From an uncultured Actinomyces sp. (GTDB lineage: Bacteria; Actinomycetota; Actinomycetes; Actinomycetales; Actinomycetaceae), in NCBI GenBank assembly GCA_900554605.1, contig USHU01000098.1, positions 1-5,095 on the forward strand: 5,095 nucleotides of DNA, read 5' to 3'. Below the pieces are notes generated by a model, which was given only the letters and a program-made list of their open reading frames with translations, did no database searches and was not told where the DNA came from. Below are positions 1 to 5,095 of the stretch, piece by piece (positions within the stretch are counted from its first letter, which is position 1; the number at the start of each line of letters is the position of its first letter). A program made the position numbers and the translations under genes.

Positions 1-2139
1 CTGTTCGGGGGTACCTGCGGGGGCGCCGGGGTTAGCCGAGGCCTGAGTCGACGGCTGGGCCGAGGGGCCAAGCGGTGGCTGGACGATCGGGGTGATGAGA
101 TTCAGTCCGATGATCTCAGGATTGTGGTCAGAGGCGCGGTAGGGGTTGTCAGCCTCGAAAGCCAGGTAAGCGTTGTAGTTTGCGCGCGAGTATTCGAAGG
201 CGATGCTTTCTTGAGCGTTCACCGCCCACGACTTCACCTCGGTAATCAGCGGGTGCGCTGCAGAGTTCGCGAAGACGTGGTCCATCGATCCGGAGCGACC
301 GCCATAGACGTAGGAGGAGTCACCGTGGCCCGACTCGTGGGCCCAGCCCGCATCGGTCAGGACTTTCAGAGGGTCTTCCTTCGTGTAGGCGTTGAAGTCA
401 CCGACAAGCAGTGTCGGGGTTCCGTTGAAACGCTGTGCGAAGGTGGCAAGTGCGCGGGCTTGCTTGACGCGGACTCCATTGGAGTTCCCCTGACCATCAC
501 CATTGTCAGTGTTTGCTGCTGCTTCCGCGCCGGACAAGTTCTTGGGTGCAGATCCCTTGGACTTGAAGTGGTTGGCAATGACAACGAAGTTCTTGCCTTC
601 GTGGTTTGCATCAGTAATCGGCTTGAATTCTTGAGCCAGGGGCTGACGCGCAAGGCCCGTGTACGCCGGATCATCGTAAATGACAGAGTCACCGACCGGG
701 GTAATCGTTGCCTTCTTGTAAATGAAAGCGATGCGGATGACGTCCTCGTTTGCGGGAACGGTCGAGGGGCTGGGGACATAGGCCCAAACCTCGGATCCCG
801 CAGCGGCATTGAGCGCATTGACTAGGCTCTTGAGCGCACCGTCACGGTCAGTGCTGACACCGGAGGCTACGGGGTTTTCAATTTCTTCCAATGCCACAAC
901 GTCGGCATCGATCGTGTTAATCGCCTGAACGATCTTGGTTTGCTGGTTCGCAAAAGCTTGCGATGACCAAGCGCCGCGGAGCTTGCAGTCCTTGTCGGTT
1001 ACGTACTTGTGGTTGCGGTCTTCGTATCCCTTGCATCCAGGTTCGTTTTCACCCAGATCAGAGAAGTAGTTGAGGACGTTGAAGGTTGCAACCTTGGTAT
1101 CACCGCTCACTGTTGGAGCAGCTGGACGCTCCCCCGTGATGCTGACCGGAGAGCGATCGGGGTAACCAGCAGTCATCTGCGTGGGCTGGAAAACGAAACT
1201 TCCAAAGCGCGATTCCAAGACAACGGGTTTCGTGAAGGTGACGTGGTAGCCCACGCGTGCAGGCGCTCCATTGGCCAAGTAGGCGTAGCGCTCTTTGTAC
1301 CCGTTCTGCTTGAAATTCGTCAGGTCTGTGGTCGAGGCATCGTCCAGCTCGATGGTCTTGGCGGCGTTTTCGGCCTCGTAGGCTTGAGCAGCGGCACCGG
1401 GGGCAACAACGTCGGTCGCGGTACGCAAAACCTCGGTTCCAGGGGTCAGCGAGAGCGTCCCGAAGCGGTTCGTCTTGTAGTTATCCGTAATTGTCCAGGT
1501 GTCCTTGGGCAGAACCAGCATGGATTCAAGCGCTTCCATCTGCTTTTGCGTTGGTACACCGCTCAATTCCGTTGGTCTAACGGGATCGCATCCGCTCACT
1601 ACTGTGATCTTTTCCGGAAGCAGTTGAGTCAAACTCTGCGTTGCGGCGGTTGCGTTTTTCACGCCTGAATGCTCAGCCACCTTGCCTTTGACGACAACGC
1701 ACTCACCGATGGAGGGCGTCGTCGCAGAAGATTTCCCCATGAAGACGAAGAGGCCATCAGAGGCGGTTCGCGAAGGATCCCAGGTTCCGCCCGTTCCGGG
1801 GGTTTGGATGGTGAAGCCTTCGAGTCCCTTGAGGTTTGCGTTCTCGCCCTTCGGGTAGGCCGCGGTCACAACGCCTTTGGTTTCGACCGTCTGATTGATC
1901 AGCTGGGAGTCATCGCCATCGCCCGTGGTCTGAATATCCGGGATCGAGACCAGCGCACTCACCGCGCGTGTCTGCCGAACATGTGCCGAGGCCTCGACGC
2001 TTGGTGTGGGCGTCGAGGCCTGAGTTTCGCTTCCCGATGTCGGGTTGTCGCTGGGATCCGCGTAGGCAGCTAGCGGCATTCCAAAAAGGGAAAAGGCTGC
2101 CAGAGCACCGATCACTGTTCGCTTCTTCGCACGCAGCAT
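1..2139 (-). CDS. Secreted ExeM/NucH-family endonuclease (DNase I-like EEP domain), 3' end outside window
   Basis: The frame is open for 713 codons from the ATG at 2139 to the left edge, so the C-terminus is missing. It predicts an extracellular metal-dependent nuclease that cuts DNA (possibly also RNA). Residues 1-27 are a Sec signal peptide: MLRAKKR, a hydrophobic stretch, and AYA before Asp28. A Ser/Thr/Pro linker follows, then an OB-fold-like region (about 60-185) and a second beta-rich ExeM-type region (about 195-325, with NRFG, LDD and RFGSFVFQP). The EEP domain spans about 348-680. Its expected active-site residues are all visible: N354 (TFNVLNYF), E419 (ALEEIEN), H524 (NHFKSKG), D581/N583 (GDFNAY), D620/H621 (SMDHVF) and D671/H672 (SDHNP); the family motif DNGDGQG is at 545-551. 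The only cysteines seen, C147, C184, C369 and C385, could form two disulfides. From about 681 a P/A/S/T/Q-rich tail starts, which may lead to a wall anchor, membrane helix or further domain off-window. ATG 2139 is chosen because GAGAGGAAG lies just upstream; the in-frame GTG at 2163 has no such site. Function is inferred by family; the substrate is untested. Confidence 0.93.
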   Translation of the reverse strand, partial: MLRAKKRTVIGALAAFSLFGMPLAAYADPSDNPTSGSETQASTPTPSVEASAHVRQTRAVSALVSIPDIQTTGDGDDSQLINQTVETKGVVTAAYPKGENANLKGLEGFTIQTPGTGGTWDPSRTASDGLFVFMGKSSATTPSIGECVVVKGKVAEHSGVKNATAATQSLTQLLPEKITVVSGCDPVRPTELSGVPTQKQMEALESMLVLPKDTWTITDNYKTNRFGTLSLTPGTEVLRTATDVVAPGAAAQAYEAENAAKTIELDDASTTDLTNFKQNGYKERYAYLANGAPARVGYHVTFTKPVVLESRFGSFVFQPTQMTAGYPDRSPVSITGERPAAPTVSGDTKVATFNVLNYFSDLGENEPGCKGYEDRNHKYVTDKDCKLRGAWSSQAFANQQTKIVQAINTIDADVVALEEIENPVASGVSTDRDGALKSLVNALNAAAGSEVWAYVPSPSTVPANEDVIRIAFIYKKATITPVGDSVIYDDPAYTGLARQPLAQEFKPITDANHEGKNFVVIANHFKSKGSAPKNLSGAEAAANTDNGDGQGNSNGVRVKQARALATFAQRFNGTPTLLVGDFNAYTKEDPLKVLTDAGWAHESGHGDSSYVYGGRSGSMDHVFANSAAHPLITEVKSWAVNAQESIAFEYSRANYNAYLAFEADNPYRASDHNPEIIGLNLITPIVQPPLGPSAQPSTQASANPGAPAGTPEQ
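1989..2021 (-). repeat. Perfect 12-bp inverted repeat inside the nuclease coding sequence
   Basis: AGGCCTCGACGC (1989-2000) and GCGTCGAGGCCT (2010-2021) are exact reverse complements separated by nine bases. The repeat falls in codons 40-51, the Ser/Thr/Pro/Ala linker just after the signal peptide. In mRNA it would form a strong GC-rich hairpin about 120 bases after the start codon. It may be a by-product of low-complexity codons (Ala-Ser-Thr and Val-Glu-Ala-Ser), or may slow translation while the signal peptide is recognised. The symmetry is seen directly; any role is inference. Confidence 0.7.
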
Positions 2140-2163
2140 GTGCAGCTTCCTCTCAAGGTGCAC
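2140..2163 (-). other. Possible leader hairpin presenting the nuclease Shine-Dalgarno sequence in its loop
   Basis: On the minus strand, GTGCA (2163-2159) pairs with TGCAC (2144-2140) and, after one C-C mismatch, CTT (2157-2155) pairs with AAG (2148-2146). The six-base loop is GAGAGG, the core of the ribosome site, and the stem ends directly before the AUG. An alternative five-pair stem can form between an upstream GTGCA (2176-2172) and TGCAC (2162-2158); it would break the first one. The pairing is seen directly, but the stem is short and may be chance. Confidence 0.4.
2146..2154 (-). promoter_or_regulatory. Ribosome binding site of the nuclease gene
   Basis: On the minus strand GAGAGGAAG lies six bases before the ATG at 2139. 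It decides the start against the in-frame GTG at 2163, which has no purine-rich site upstream. The site also sits largely in the loop of a possible hairpin described separately. Confidence 0.75.
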
Positions 2164-2175
2164 GATCAAAATGCA

Positions 2176-2202
2176 CGGGCGCCGCGGCAGTCGCGGCACC
2201 CG
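2176..2202 (-). other. GC-rich 11-pair stem-loop in the nuclease leader
   Basis: Read on the minus strand, CGGGTGCCGCG (2202-2192) pairs with CGCGGCGCCCG (2186-2176) over 11 pairs, one of them G-U, around the five-base loop ACTGC. It lies 36 bases before the start codon and is followed by TGCATTTTGATC, which has only four T in a row. It resembles an attenuator or an mRNA-stabilising 5' stem more than a full intrinsic terminator. It matters only if the nuclease transcript starts upstream of 2202. Confidence 0.5.
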
Positions 2203-2276
2203 GGGCCAGCTGGAGCACCCTCCGAGCTGTAACCTCACTCACTCAAAAGAGTAGCAAGGTCAAAGGACACCAAAGT

Positions 2277-2315
2277 ACGATTTTCGAATATCCCAGAATC
2301 ACTCCCGAAAATCGT
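2277..2315. repeat. Perfect 10-bp inverted repeat with 19-base spacer, operator-like
   Basis: ACGATTTTCG (2277-2286) and CGAAAATCGT (2306-2315) are exact reverse complements. Each arm itself contains a small dyad of the form CGA-N3-TCG, so the element may be two binding sites 28 bases apart rather than one hairpin. It lies mid-way in the divergent region, where a regulator could act on either gene. A terminator is unlikely, since both genes are transcribed away from this point. Confidence 0.55.
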
Positions 2316-2317
2316 CA

Positions 2318-2339
2318 GCAAACCCACAGCTGAGTTTGC
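2318..2339. repeat. Gapped dyad GCAAAC...GTTTGC, possible operator
   Basis: GCAAAC (2318-2323) and GTTTGC (2334-2339) are reverse complements centred at 2328.5; the pairs 2325/2332 and 2326/2331 also match, giving 8 of 11 symmetric positions. The size and partial symmetry fit a repressor site, but no regulator gene is in the window to link it to. It begins three bases beyond the neighbouring inverted repeat. Confidence 0.35.
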
Positions 2340-2380
2340 GGTTTTCGCACGATATAGGTGCTTTTTGTCCCCTCGCACGG

Positions 2381-2398
2381 TCTCACGTGAGAAGCTTC
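2381..2398. promoter_or_regulatory. Touching perfect palindromes upstream of the ABC operon, operator candidate
   Basis: TCTCACGTGAGA (2381-2392) is a perfect 12-bp palindrome, and GAAGCTTC (2391-2398) is a perfect 8-bp palindrome that shares its last two bases. They end at the candidate -35 hexamer of the transporter operon, where a dimeric regulator would block or help RNA polymerase. The regulator family cannot be named from the sequence. Confidence 0.5.
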
Positions 2399-2426
2399 GA
2401 CTCAACAAGTCCGCAGCGACTAATCT
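2397..2426 (+). promoter_or_regulatory. Weak candidate promoter of the ABC operon
   Basis: TCGACT (2397-2402) resembles a -35 hexamer at four of six positions. TAATCT (2421-2426) is a rough -10, keeping the first two bases and the last T, after an 18-base spacer. Transcription would start near 2433, giving a leader of about 30 bases. An alternative -10 is TATAGG at 2353-2358 with an even weaker -35, which would put the palindromes inside the leader. The choice is uncertain. Confidence 0.3.
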
Positions 2427-2445
2427 GGACCCATTAGGACATTTC

Positions 2446-2453
2446 AGGAAGGA
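2446..2453 (+). promoter_or_regulatory. Ribosome binding site of the ABC ATPase gene
   Basis: AGGAAGGA ends nine bases before the ATG at 2463. It supports this start, and therefore the whole Pro/Gln-rich extension, over the internal Met101 and Met121, which would give an ATPase of more usual length. Confidence 0.75.
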
Positions 2454-2462
2454 ATATCGACG

Positions 2463-3557
2463 ATGTCTCAACCCCCGCTCCCTCCGACTCCTCCAGTTCC
2501 ACCTCCCGGACAGCCTTTCCAGCCGGGGCAGCCGGCAGTGACTCCTGGACAGCCGGAGCAGTCTCAACCAAAGAGGCGATCGATTGTTCCTCCACCACCC
2601 GAACCTGGACAGCAGTACGGGCAAGCCGCTTTCGTTGCGCAGCAATACCAGCAAACCCCCGGTTTCCAACAGGCTCCGGTAAATCCTCAACAGTTCCAGC
2701 CCGGACCCGCAAGCGCTCAGCAGTTCCAAGCGGGCCCAGCGACCCAACAACCTCCCGCAGCCATGTTCCCTGCTTTCATGCCCACGCAGCCTCTCGGGGA
2801 ACCCGGCGAATGCGCGCTCGCGATGCGCGGCCTCGTGAAGATCTTCGGAAACTTGGTTGCGGTGGCAAACCTCAACCTGGACATCCCCAAGGGATCCTTC
2901 TACGGCTTCGTCGGCCCCAACGGTGCAGGCAAGTCAACAACCCTCAATATGGCGACCGGTTTACTTACCCCGGATTCTGGAACTGCTTTCGTCAACGGAA
3001 TCGATGTGTGGGCCGATAATCTTGCTGCCCGCGCACAGCTTGGCGTCATGCCCGACGGGATGCGCCTGCTCGATCGCCTTTCCGGCCCTGATTTCTTGGT
3101 TCACGTCGGAATGCTGCGCGGTTTACCTCGCGAAACGGCTCGTGAGCGCGCGCGGCAGCTGCTAGCGACTTTGGACCTGGTGGATGCAGGTAAGAAGCTC
3201 ATCTCCGACTACTCGGCGGGTATGACGAAGAAGATCTCCCTTGCTGCGGCCCTCATCCATGCTCCCTCGGTCTTGGTCCTTGATGAGCCTTTCGAGGCGG
3301 TCGATCCGGTTTCGGCAGCAAATATCCGCCAGATCCTCATCGATTTCACTCACCGGGGCGGAACGGTCATTTTGTCCAGCCACGTCATGGCGACCGTCCA
3401 GCAGCTGTGCACCCACGTTGCTGTGATTAATCACGGACAGGTTTTGGCTTCTGGAACGACTGCGGAAGTGGCGGGCGACATGTCCTTGGACGAGCTTTTT
3501 GCTCAGTTGGTGGGCGGCTTGCACACGAGCGAAGGGCTGTCATGGTTGGCCAACTGA
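2463..3557 (+). CDS. ABC transporter ATP-binding protein with Pro/Gln-rich N-terminal extension
   Basis: This 364-residue protein is the cytoplasmic ATPase of an ABC transporter and should power the permease encoded directly downstream. Residues 1-112 are low-complexity and rich in Pro and Gln, with repeated PGQ and QQF units. The nucleotide-binding domain follows from about 115. Walker A is GPNGAGKST (151-159), the signature is YSAGM (250-254, in place of LSGGQ), Walker B is LVLDE (271-275), the D-loop Asp is 281 and the switch His is 307 (SSH). At the Q-loop position the sequence reads VMPDGMRLLDRLSG, so Asp198 appears to replace Gln. All other catalytic motifs are present, so it should hydrolyse ATP. 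The domain resembles the DrrA/CcmA-like exporter ATPases, but the substrate cannot be told. The start is supported by AGGAAGGA at 2446-2453. The last 16 bases overlap the permease gene, pointing to translational coupling and a two-part transporter. Confidence 0.95.
   Translation: MSQPPLPPTPPVPPPGQPFQPGQPAVTPGQPEQSQPKRRSIVPPPPEPGQQYGQAAFVAQQYQQTPGFQQAPVNPQQFQPGPASAQQFQAGPATQQPPAAMFPAFMPTQPLGEPGECALAMRGLVKIFGNLVAVANLNLDIPKGSFYGFVGPNGAGKSTTLNMATGLLTPDSGTAFVNGIDVWADNLAARAQLGVMPDGMRLLDRLSGPDFLVHVGMLRGLPRETARERARQLLATLDLVDAGKKLISDYSAGMTKKISLAAALIHAPSVLVLDEPFEAVDPVSAANIRQILIDFTHRGGTVILSSHVMATVQQLCTHVAVINHGQVLASGTTAEVAGDMSLDELFAQLVGGLHTSEGLSWLAN
2691..2750 (+). repeat. Two 30-base in-frame repeats in the ATPase extension
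   Basis: Bases 2691-2720 and 2721-2750 encode QFQPGPASAQ and QFQAGPATQQ (residues 77-86 and 87-96), identical at 7 of 10 positions. Both copies begin with CAGTTCCA at the DNA level and then diverge. This is a decayed tandem duplication within the disordered Pro/Gln-rich region, which likely grew by such slippage. Four PGQ units (residues 15-50) form a looser repeat upstream. Confidence 0.6.
3531..3536 (+). promoter_or_regulatory. Ribosome binding site of the permease gene
   Basis: GAAGGG lies five bases before the ATG at 3542, inside the end of the ATPase gene. It supports this start rather than the in-frame ATG codons at residues 13 and 17, and fits re-initiation by ribosomes finishing the upstream gene. 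Confidence 0.6.
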
Positions 3558-5095
3558 TTCGTTTGAAGCTGCGCATCATGTGGAACGTGATGTGCAAACA
3601 AGTCGTCGTGCTGCTCCTGTCGCTCATGGCGCTTCTGTATGGTTTGGCAATGGTTGGCGCTCTGTACGTTGGCGTCCTGGCTTTACGCGAATCTATCCCG
3701 CCGGAGTTCATCATGCTCATCGGCCCCTTGGTTTTCCTCGGGTGGCTGATCCTACCATTGTTGTTCTCGACGATGGATAACACCCTAGAGCCACGTCGCC
3801 TCTCCCCATTCATTGCGCCCTCACCCAAACTTGCCTTTGCTCTTGTGGCGGCGTCAGCGCTTGGAATTGGCGGGATTTTTTCATTACTCCTCTTCCTTGT
3901 ACCCGCGTGGTTTTTCTTCACTCGCGGTGAATTACTGCTCGCACTAGGCGCAACTTGCGCTGCTATTCTCACCCTCCTCACTGCGGTCATTTGGGCAAAG
4001 TCCGTGACGACGTGGGCGGGAAACCAAGTTTTGAAAAACTCAGAACGCAAGAATTTTGCGTCTTTTGTCGGTTCGATGATTTTTGTTGCAGTTGTCGCGC
4101 CGATGGGAATCTGGATGCAGTTTCTTATTCGTAATTTTTCCTACGATGCAGTTCTTGCCTTCGCTTCCAAGGTCTACACGACACCTTTCGGCGCCTTTTT
4201 CGGGGTACTTGAATCCTTGAGGCAAGGAGACTACCTCCTTGCGGGAATTCGCTGTGCAATCGGTCTTGCGACTCTCGCCCTAGGTTGGGTCCTCTGGATC
4301 CGCGTATTAAAGCCGTCGATGTACGGCAGCGCAAACCGTGTTTCTACCAAAGCGCGTGAGGCCATTGAGGCTGGCCGCTATCACGTTGATGAGGCACGCG
4401 CCGAGGCTGAATTGGCAAAGCAGCGCTCGGATTCGCGTTCAGCAGGACTCAAGCACGTTCAACGCTGGCAGGTGCTCGGGCTTTCGGGCCGCTCGGCTGC
4501 GATGGCGACGAAGACGGCTTACTACTGGCTTCACGATTCTCGTCTGTCGGTTTCCTTGGGTTCGACGATCCTCTTCCCGGCGATGGCCGTTCTCATGGAC
4601 TACATGATTGACAGTGACGTGCGTGAATTCATGCCTTTCAGTTTCGGATTCTTCTTGTACTTTGCTCCGATCGTCATCGGCGCAAATATCGGTGCAAATA
4701 TGCAATATGACTCCACAGGCGCATGGGTGCCGATTGCTGCCGGAATGACCGGGCGCGAAGATCGTTTAGGCCGCCTCTTGGGGTCACTCGCTATTGTTAC
4801 CCCGGTGATCCTTGTGGCCTCGGGAGCGGCATGCGTCATTATGGGCAAGAGCGTGCTTGATATCGTCTACACACTGTGCTTGTGCATTCTCTTCCTCACT
4901 GCTTCATCAGGAATCGCGACCGTTGTCGGAAGCCGCTGGGTCTACCCCGTTCAGCAACCTGGCGCATCGCCTCTGTCGACGCGAGGCGCAGGGGCTGGAA
5001 TGGTGGCGATGTGGGCGACCTCTGCTGCCATGCTGGGCGGTTTGTTGGTCGCTTTGCCCGGCTGGCTTGCCTTGATCTTCACCACTGGCACAGGA
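3542..5095 (+). CDS. ABC transporter permease, multi-spanning membrane protein, 3' end outside window
   Basis: The frame is open for 518 codons from the ATG at 3542 to the right edge, so the C-terminus is missing. It predicts an integral membrane protein that should pair with the ATPase just upstream. Hydrophobic segments lie at about 20-48, 57-77, 97-126, 130-152, 172-197, 232-254, 336-356, 365-388, 411-435, 438-462 and 485-513, roughly eleven in all. They fall into two groups around a charged hydrophilic stretch (about 255-335). That stretch holds an Ala/Glu/Arg/Lys-rich helical part (about 268-300) and is probably cytoplasmic. Size and layout suggest a fused or duplicated permease, as in actinobacterial two-gene ABC exporters. 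No substrate-binding protein is encoded nearby, which favours export over uptake. The start overlaps the ATPase gene by 16 bases and follows GAAGGG. No frameshift is seen. The substrate is unknown; assignment rests on topology and gene context. Confidence 0.87.
   Translation, partial: MVGQLIRLKLRIMWNVMCKQVVVLLLSLMALLYGLAMVGALYVGVLALRESIPPEFIMLIGPLVFLGWLILPLLFSTMDNTLEPRRLSPFIAPSPKLAFALVAASALGIGGIFSLLLFLVPAWFFFTRGELLLALGATCAAILTLLTAVIWAKSVTTWAGNQVLKNSERKNFASFVGSMIFVAVVAPMGIWMQFLIRNFSYDAVLAFASKVYTTPFGAFFGVLESLRQGDYLLAGIRCAIGLATLALGWVLWIRVLKPSMYGSANRVSTKAREAIEAGRYHVDEARAEAELAKQRSDSRSAGLKHVQRWQVLGLSGRSAAMATKTAYYWLHDSRLSVSLGSTILFPAMAVLMDYMIDSDVREFMPFSFGFFLYFAPIVIGANIGANMQYDSTGAWVPIAAGMTGREDRLGRLLGSLAIVTPVILVASGAACVIMGKSVLDIVYTLCLCILFLTASSGIATVVGSRWVYPVQQPGASPLSTRGAGAGMVAMWATSAAMLGGLLVALPGWLALIFTTGTG

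Larger units (their letters stand above)
2140..2462. promoter_or_regulatory. Divergent intergenic region with several symmetric elements
   Basis: This 323-base gap separates the leftward nuclease from the rightward ABC operon and must hold both promoters and both leaders. No convincing gene is in it; frames crossing it lack a good ribosome site. From left to right it holds a Shine-Dalgarno hairpin (2140-2163), a GC-rich stem-loop (2176-2202), a run of CACT repeats near 2236-2245, a 10-bp inverted repeat (2277-2315), a gapped dyad (2318-2339), two copies of TCGCACG (2345-2351 and 2373-2379), touching palindromes (2381-2398) and a weak promoter. Base composition shifts from GC-rich near the nuclease to AT-richer in the middle, as expected for promoter DNA. 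No convincing -35/-10 pair for the nuclease could be picked by eye. Confidence 0.85.

Noticed and set aside
124..825. Plus-strand open frame of 233 codons
   Set aside because: It lies opposite the nuclease EEP domain, whose motifs are intact on the minus strand. The frame shows no recognisable domain and is a shadow caused by biased codon use.
2258..2263. TTGACC on the minus strand as the -35 box of the nuclease
   Set aside because: The hexamer is a good match, but no acceptable -10 lies 16-19 bases downstream, so a promoter was not called.
2277..2315. Inverted repeat as a transcription terminator
   Set aside because: The flanking genes diverge, the spacer is 19 bases and no T-run follows either arm, so an operator role is more plausible.
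1009..2333. Three plus-strand frames (1009-1668, 1669-2073, 1968-2333)
   Set aside because: The first two are antisense to the nuclease and the third runs from it into the intergenic region. None has a recognisable motif, and their composition fits antisense of a GC-rich gene.
2235..2750. Minus-strand frame of 171 codons across the intergenic region and ATPase 5' end
   Set aside because: The Leu/Arg-rich product is the antisense of Pro/Gln repeats, and it would run through the promoter elements. No ribosome site or domain supports it.
3427..4050. Minus-strand frame of 207 codons opposite the ATPase end and permease start
   Set aside because: It is antisense to a continuous membrane-protein frame and its Arg/Ser/Thr/Pro-rich product has no recognisable fold.
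1..5095. Nuclease plus ABC transporter as one linked toxin-export or defence system
   Set aside because: The genes are divergent and separately transcribed, the nuclease has its own Sec signal peptide and needs no dedicated exporter, and no immunity or modification gene is visible.

Overview
The window reads as a chromosomal fragment of an actinobacterium, probably from the Actinomycetaceae (Schaalia/Actinomyces/Trueperella-like). This is inferred from the moderate-to-high G+C by eye, the actinobacterial style of the ABC ATPase (YSAGM signature, DEPFEAVDP Walker B/D-loop, Pro/Gln-rich N-terminus) and a secreted ExeM/NucH-type nuclease. The genus cannot be fixed from the sequence alone.

Layout: two transcription units diverge from one intergenic region. 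Leftward (bases 2139 to 1, running off the left edge) is a single long open frame of 713 codons. It encodes a secreted nuclease with a Sec signal peptide, an OB-fold-like domain, a second beta-rich family domain and a complete endonuclease/exonuclease/phosphatase (EEP, DNase I-like) catalytic domain, then a Pro/Ala/Ser/Thr-rich tail cut by the window edge. Rightward (2463 to 5095, running off the right edge) is a two-gene operon: an ABC transporter ATPase with an unusual ~110-residue Pro/Gln-rich N-terminal extension, and a polytopic permease whose start overlaps the end of the ATPase gene by 16 bases. The two units share no obvious function. The nuclease would act outside the cell on DNA (nutrient or phosphate scavenging, or degrading biofilm or host DNA), and the ATPase and permease would form a membrane transporter of unknown substrate.

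The 323-base intergenic region (2140-2462) is rich in symmetry. On the nuclease side there are two possible leader-RNA hairpins, one of which puts the Shine-Dalgarno sequence in its loop right before the AUG. In the middle are a perfect 10-bp inverted repeat and a gapped dyad. On the transporter side a perfect 12-bp palindrome (TCTCACGTGAGA) touches a second 8-bp palindrome just upstream of a weak promoter-like sequence. These are the least explained parts of the window. No RNA genes, insertion sequences, CRISPR arrays or phage genes were seen, and there is no firm evidence of a new multi-gene system. The best candidates for something undescribed are the nuclease leader structure, the operator-like palindromes and the Pro/Gln-rich extension of the ATPase.
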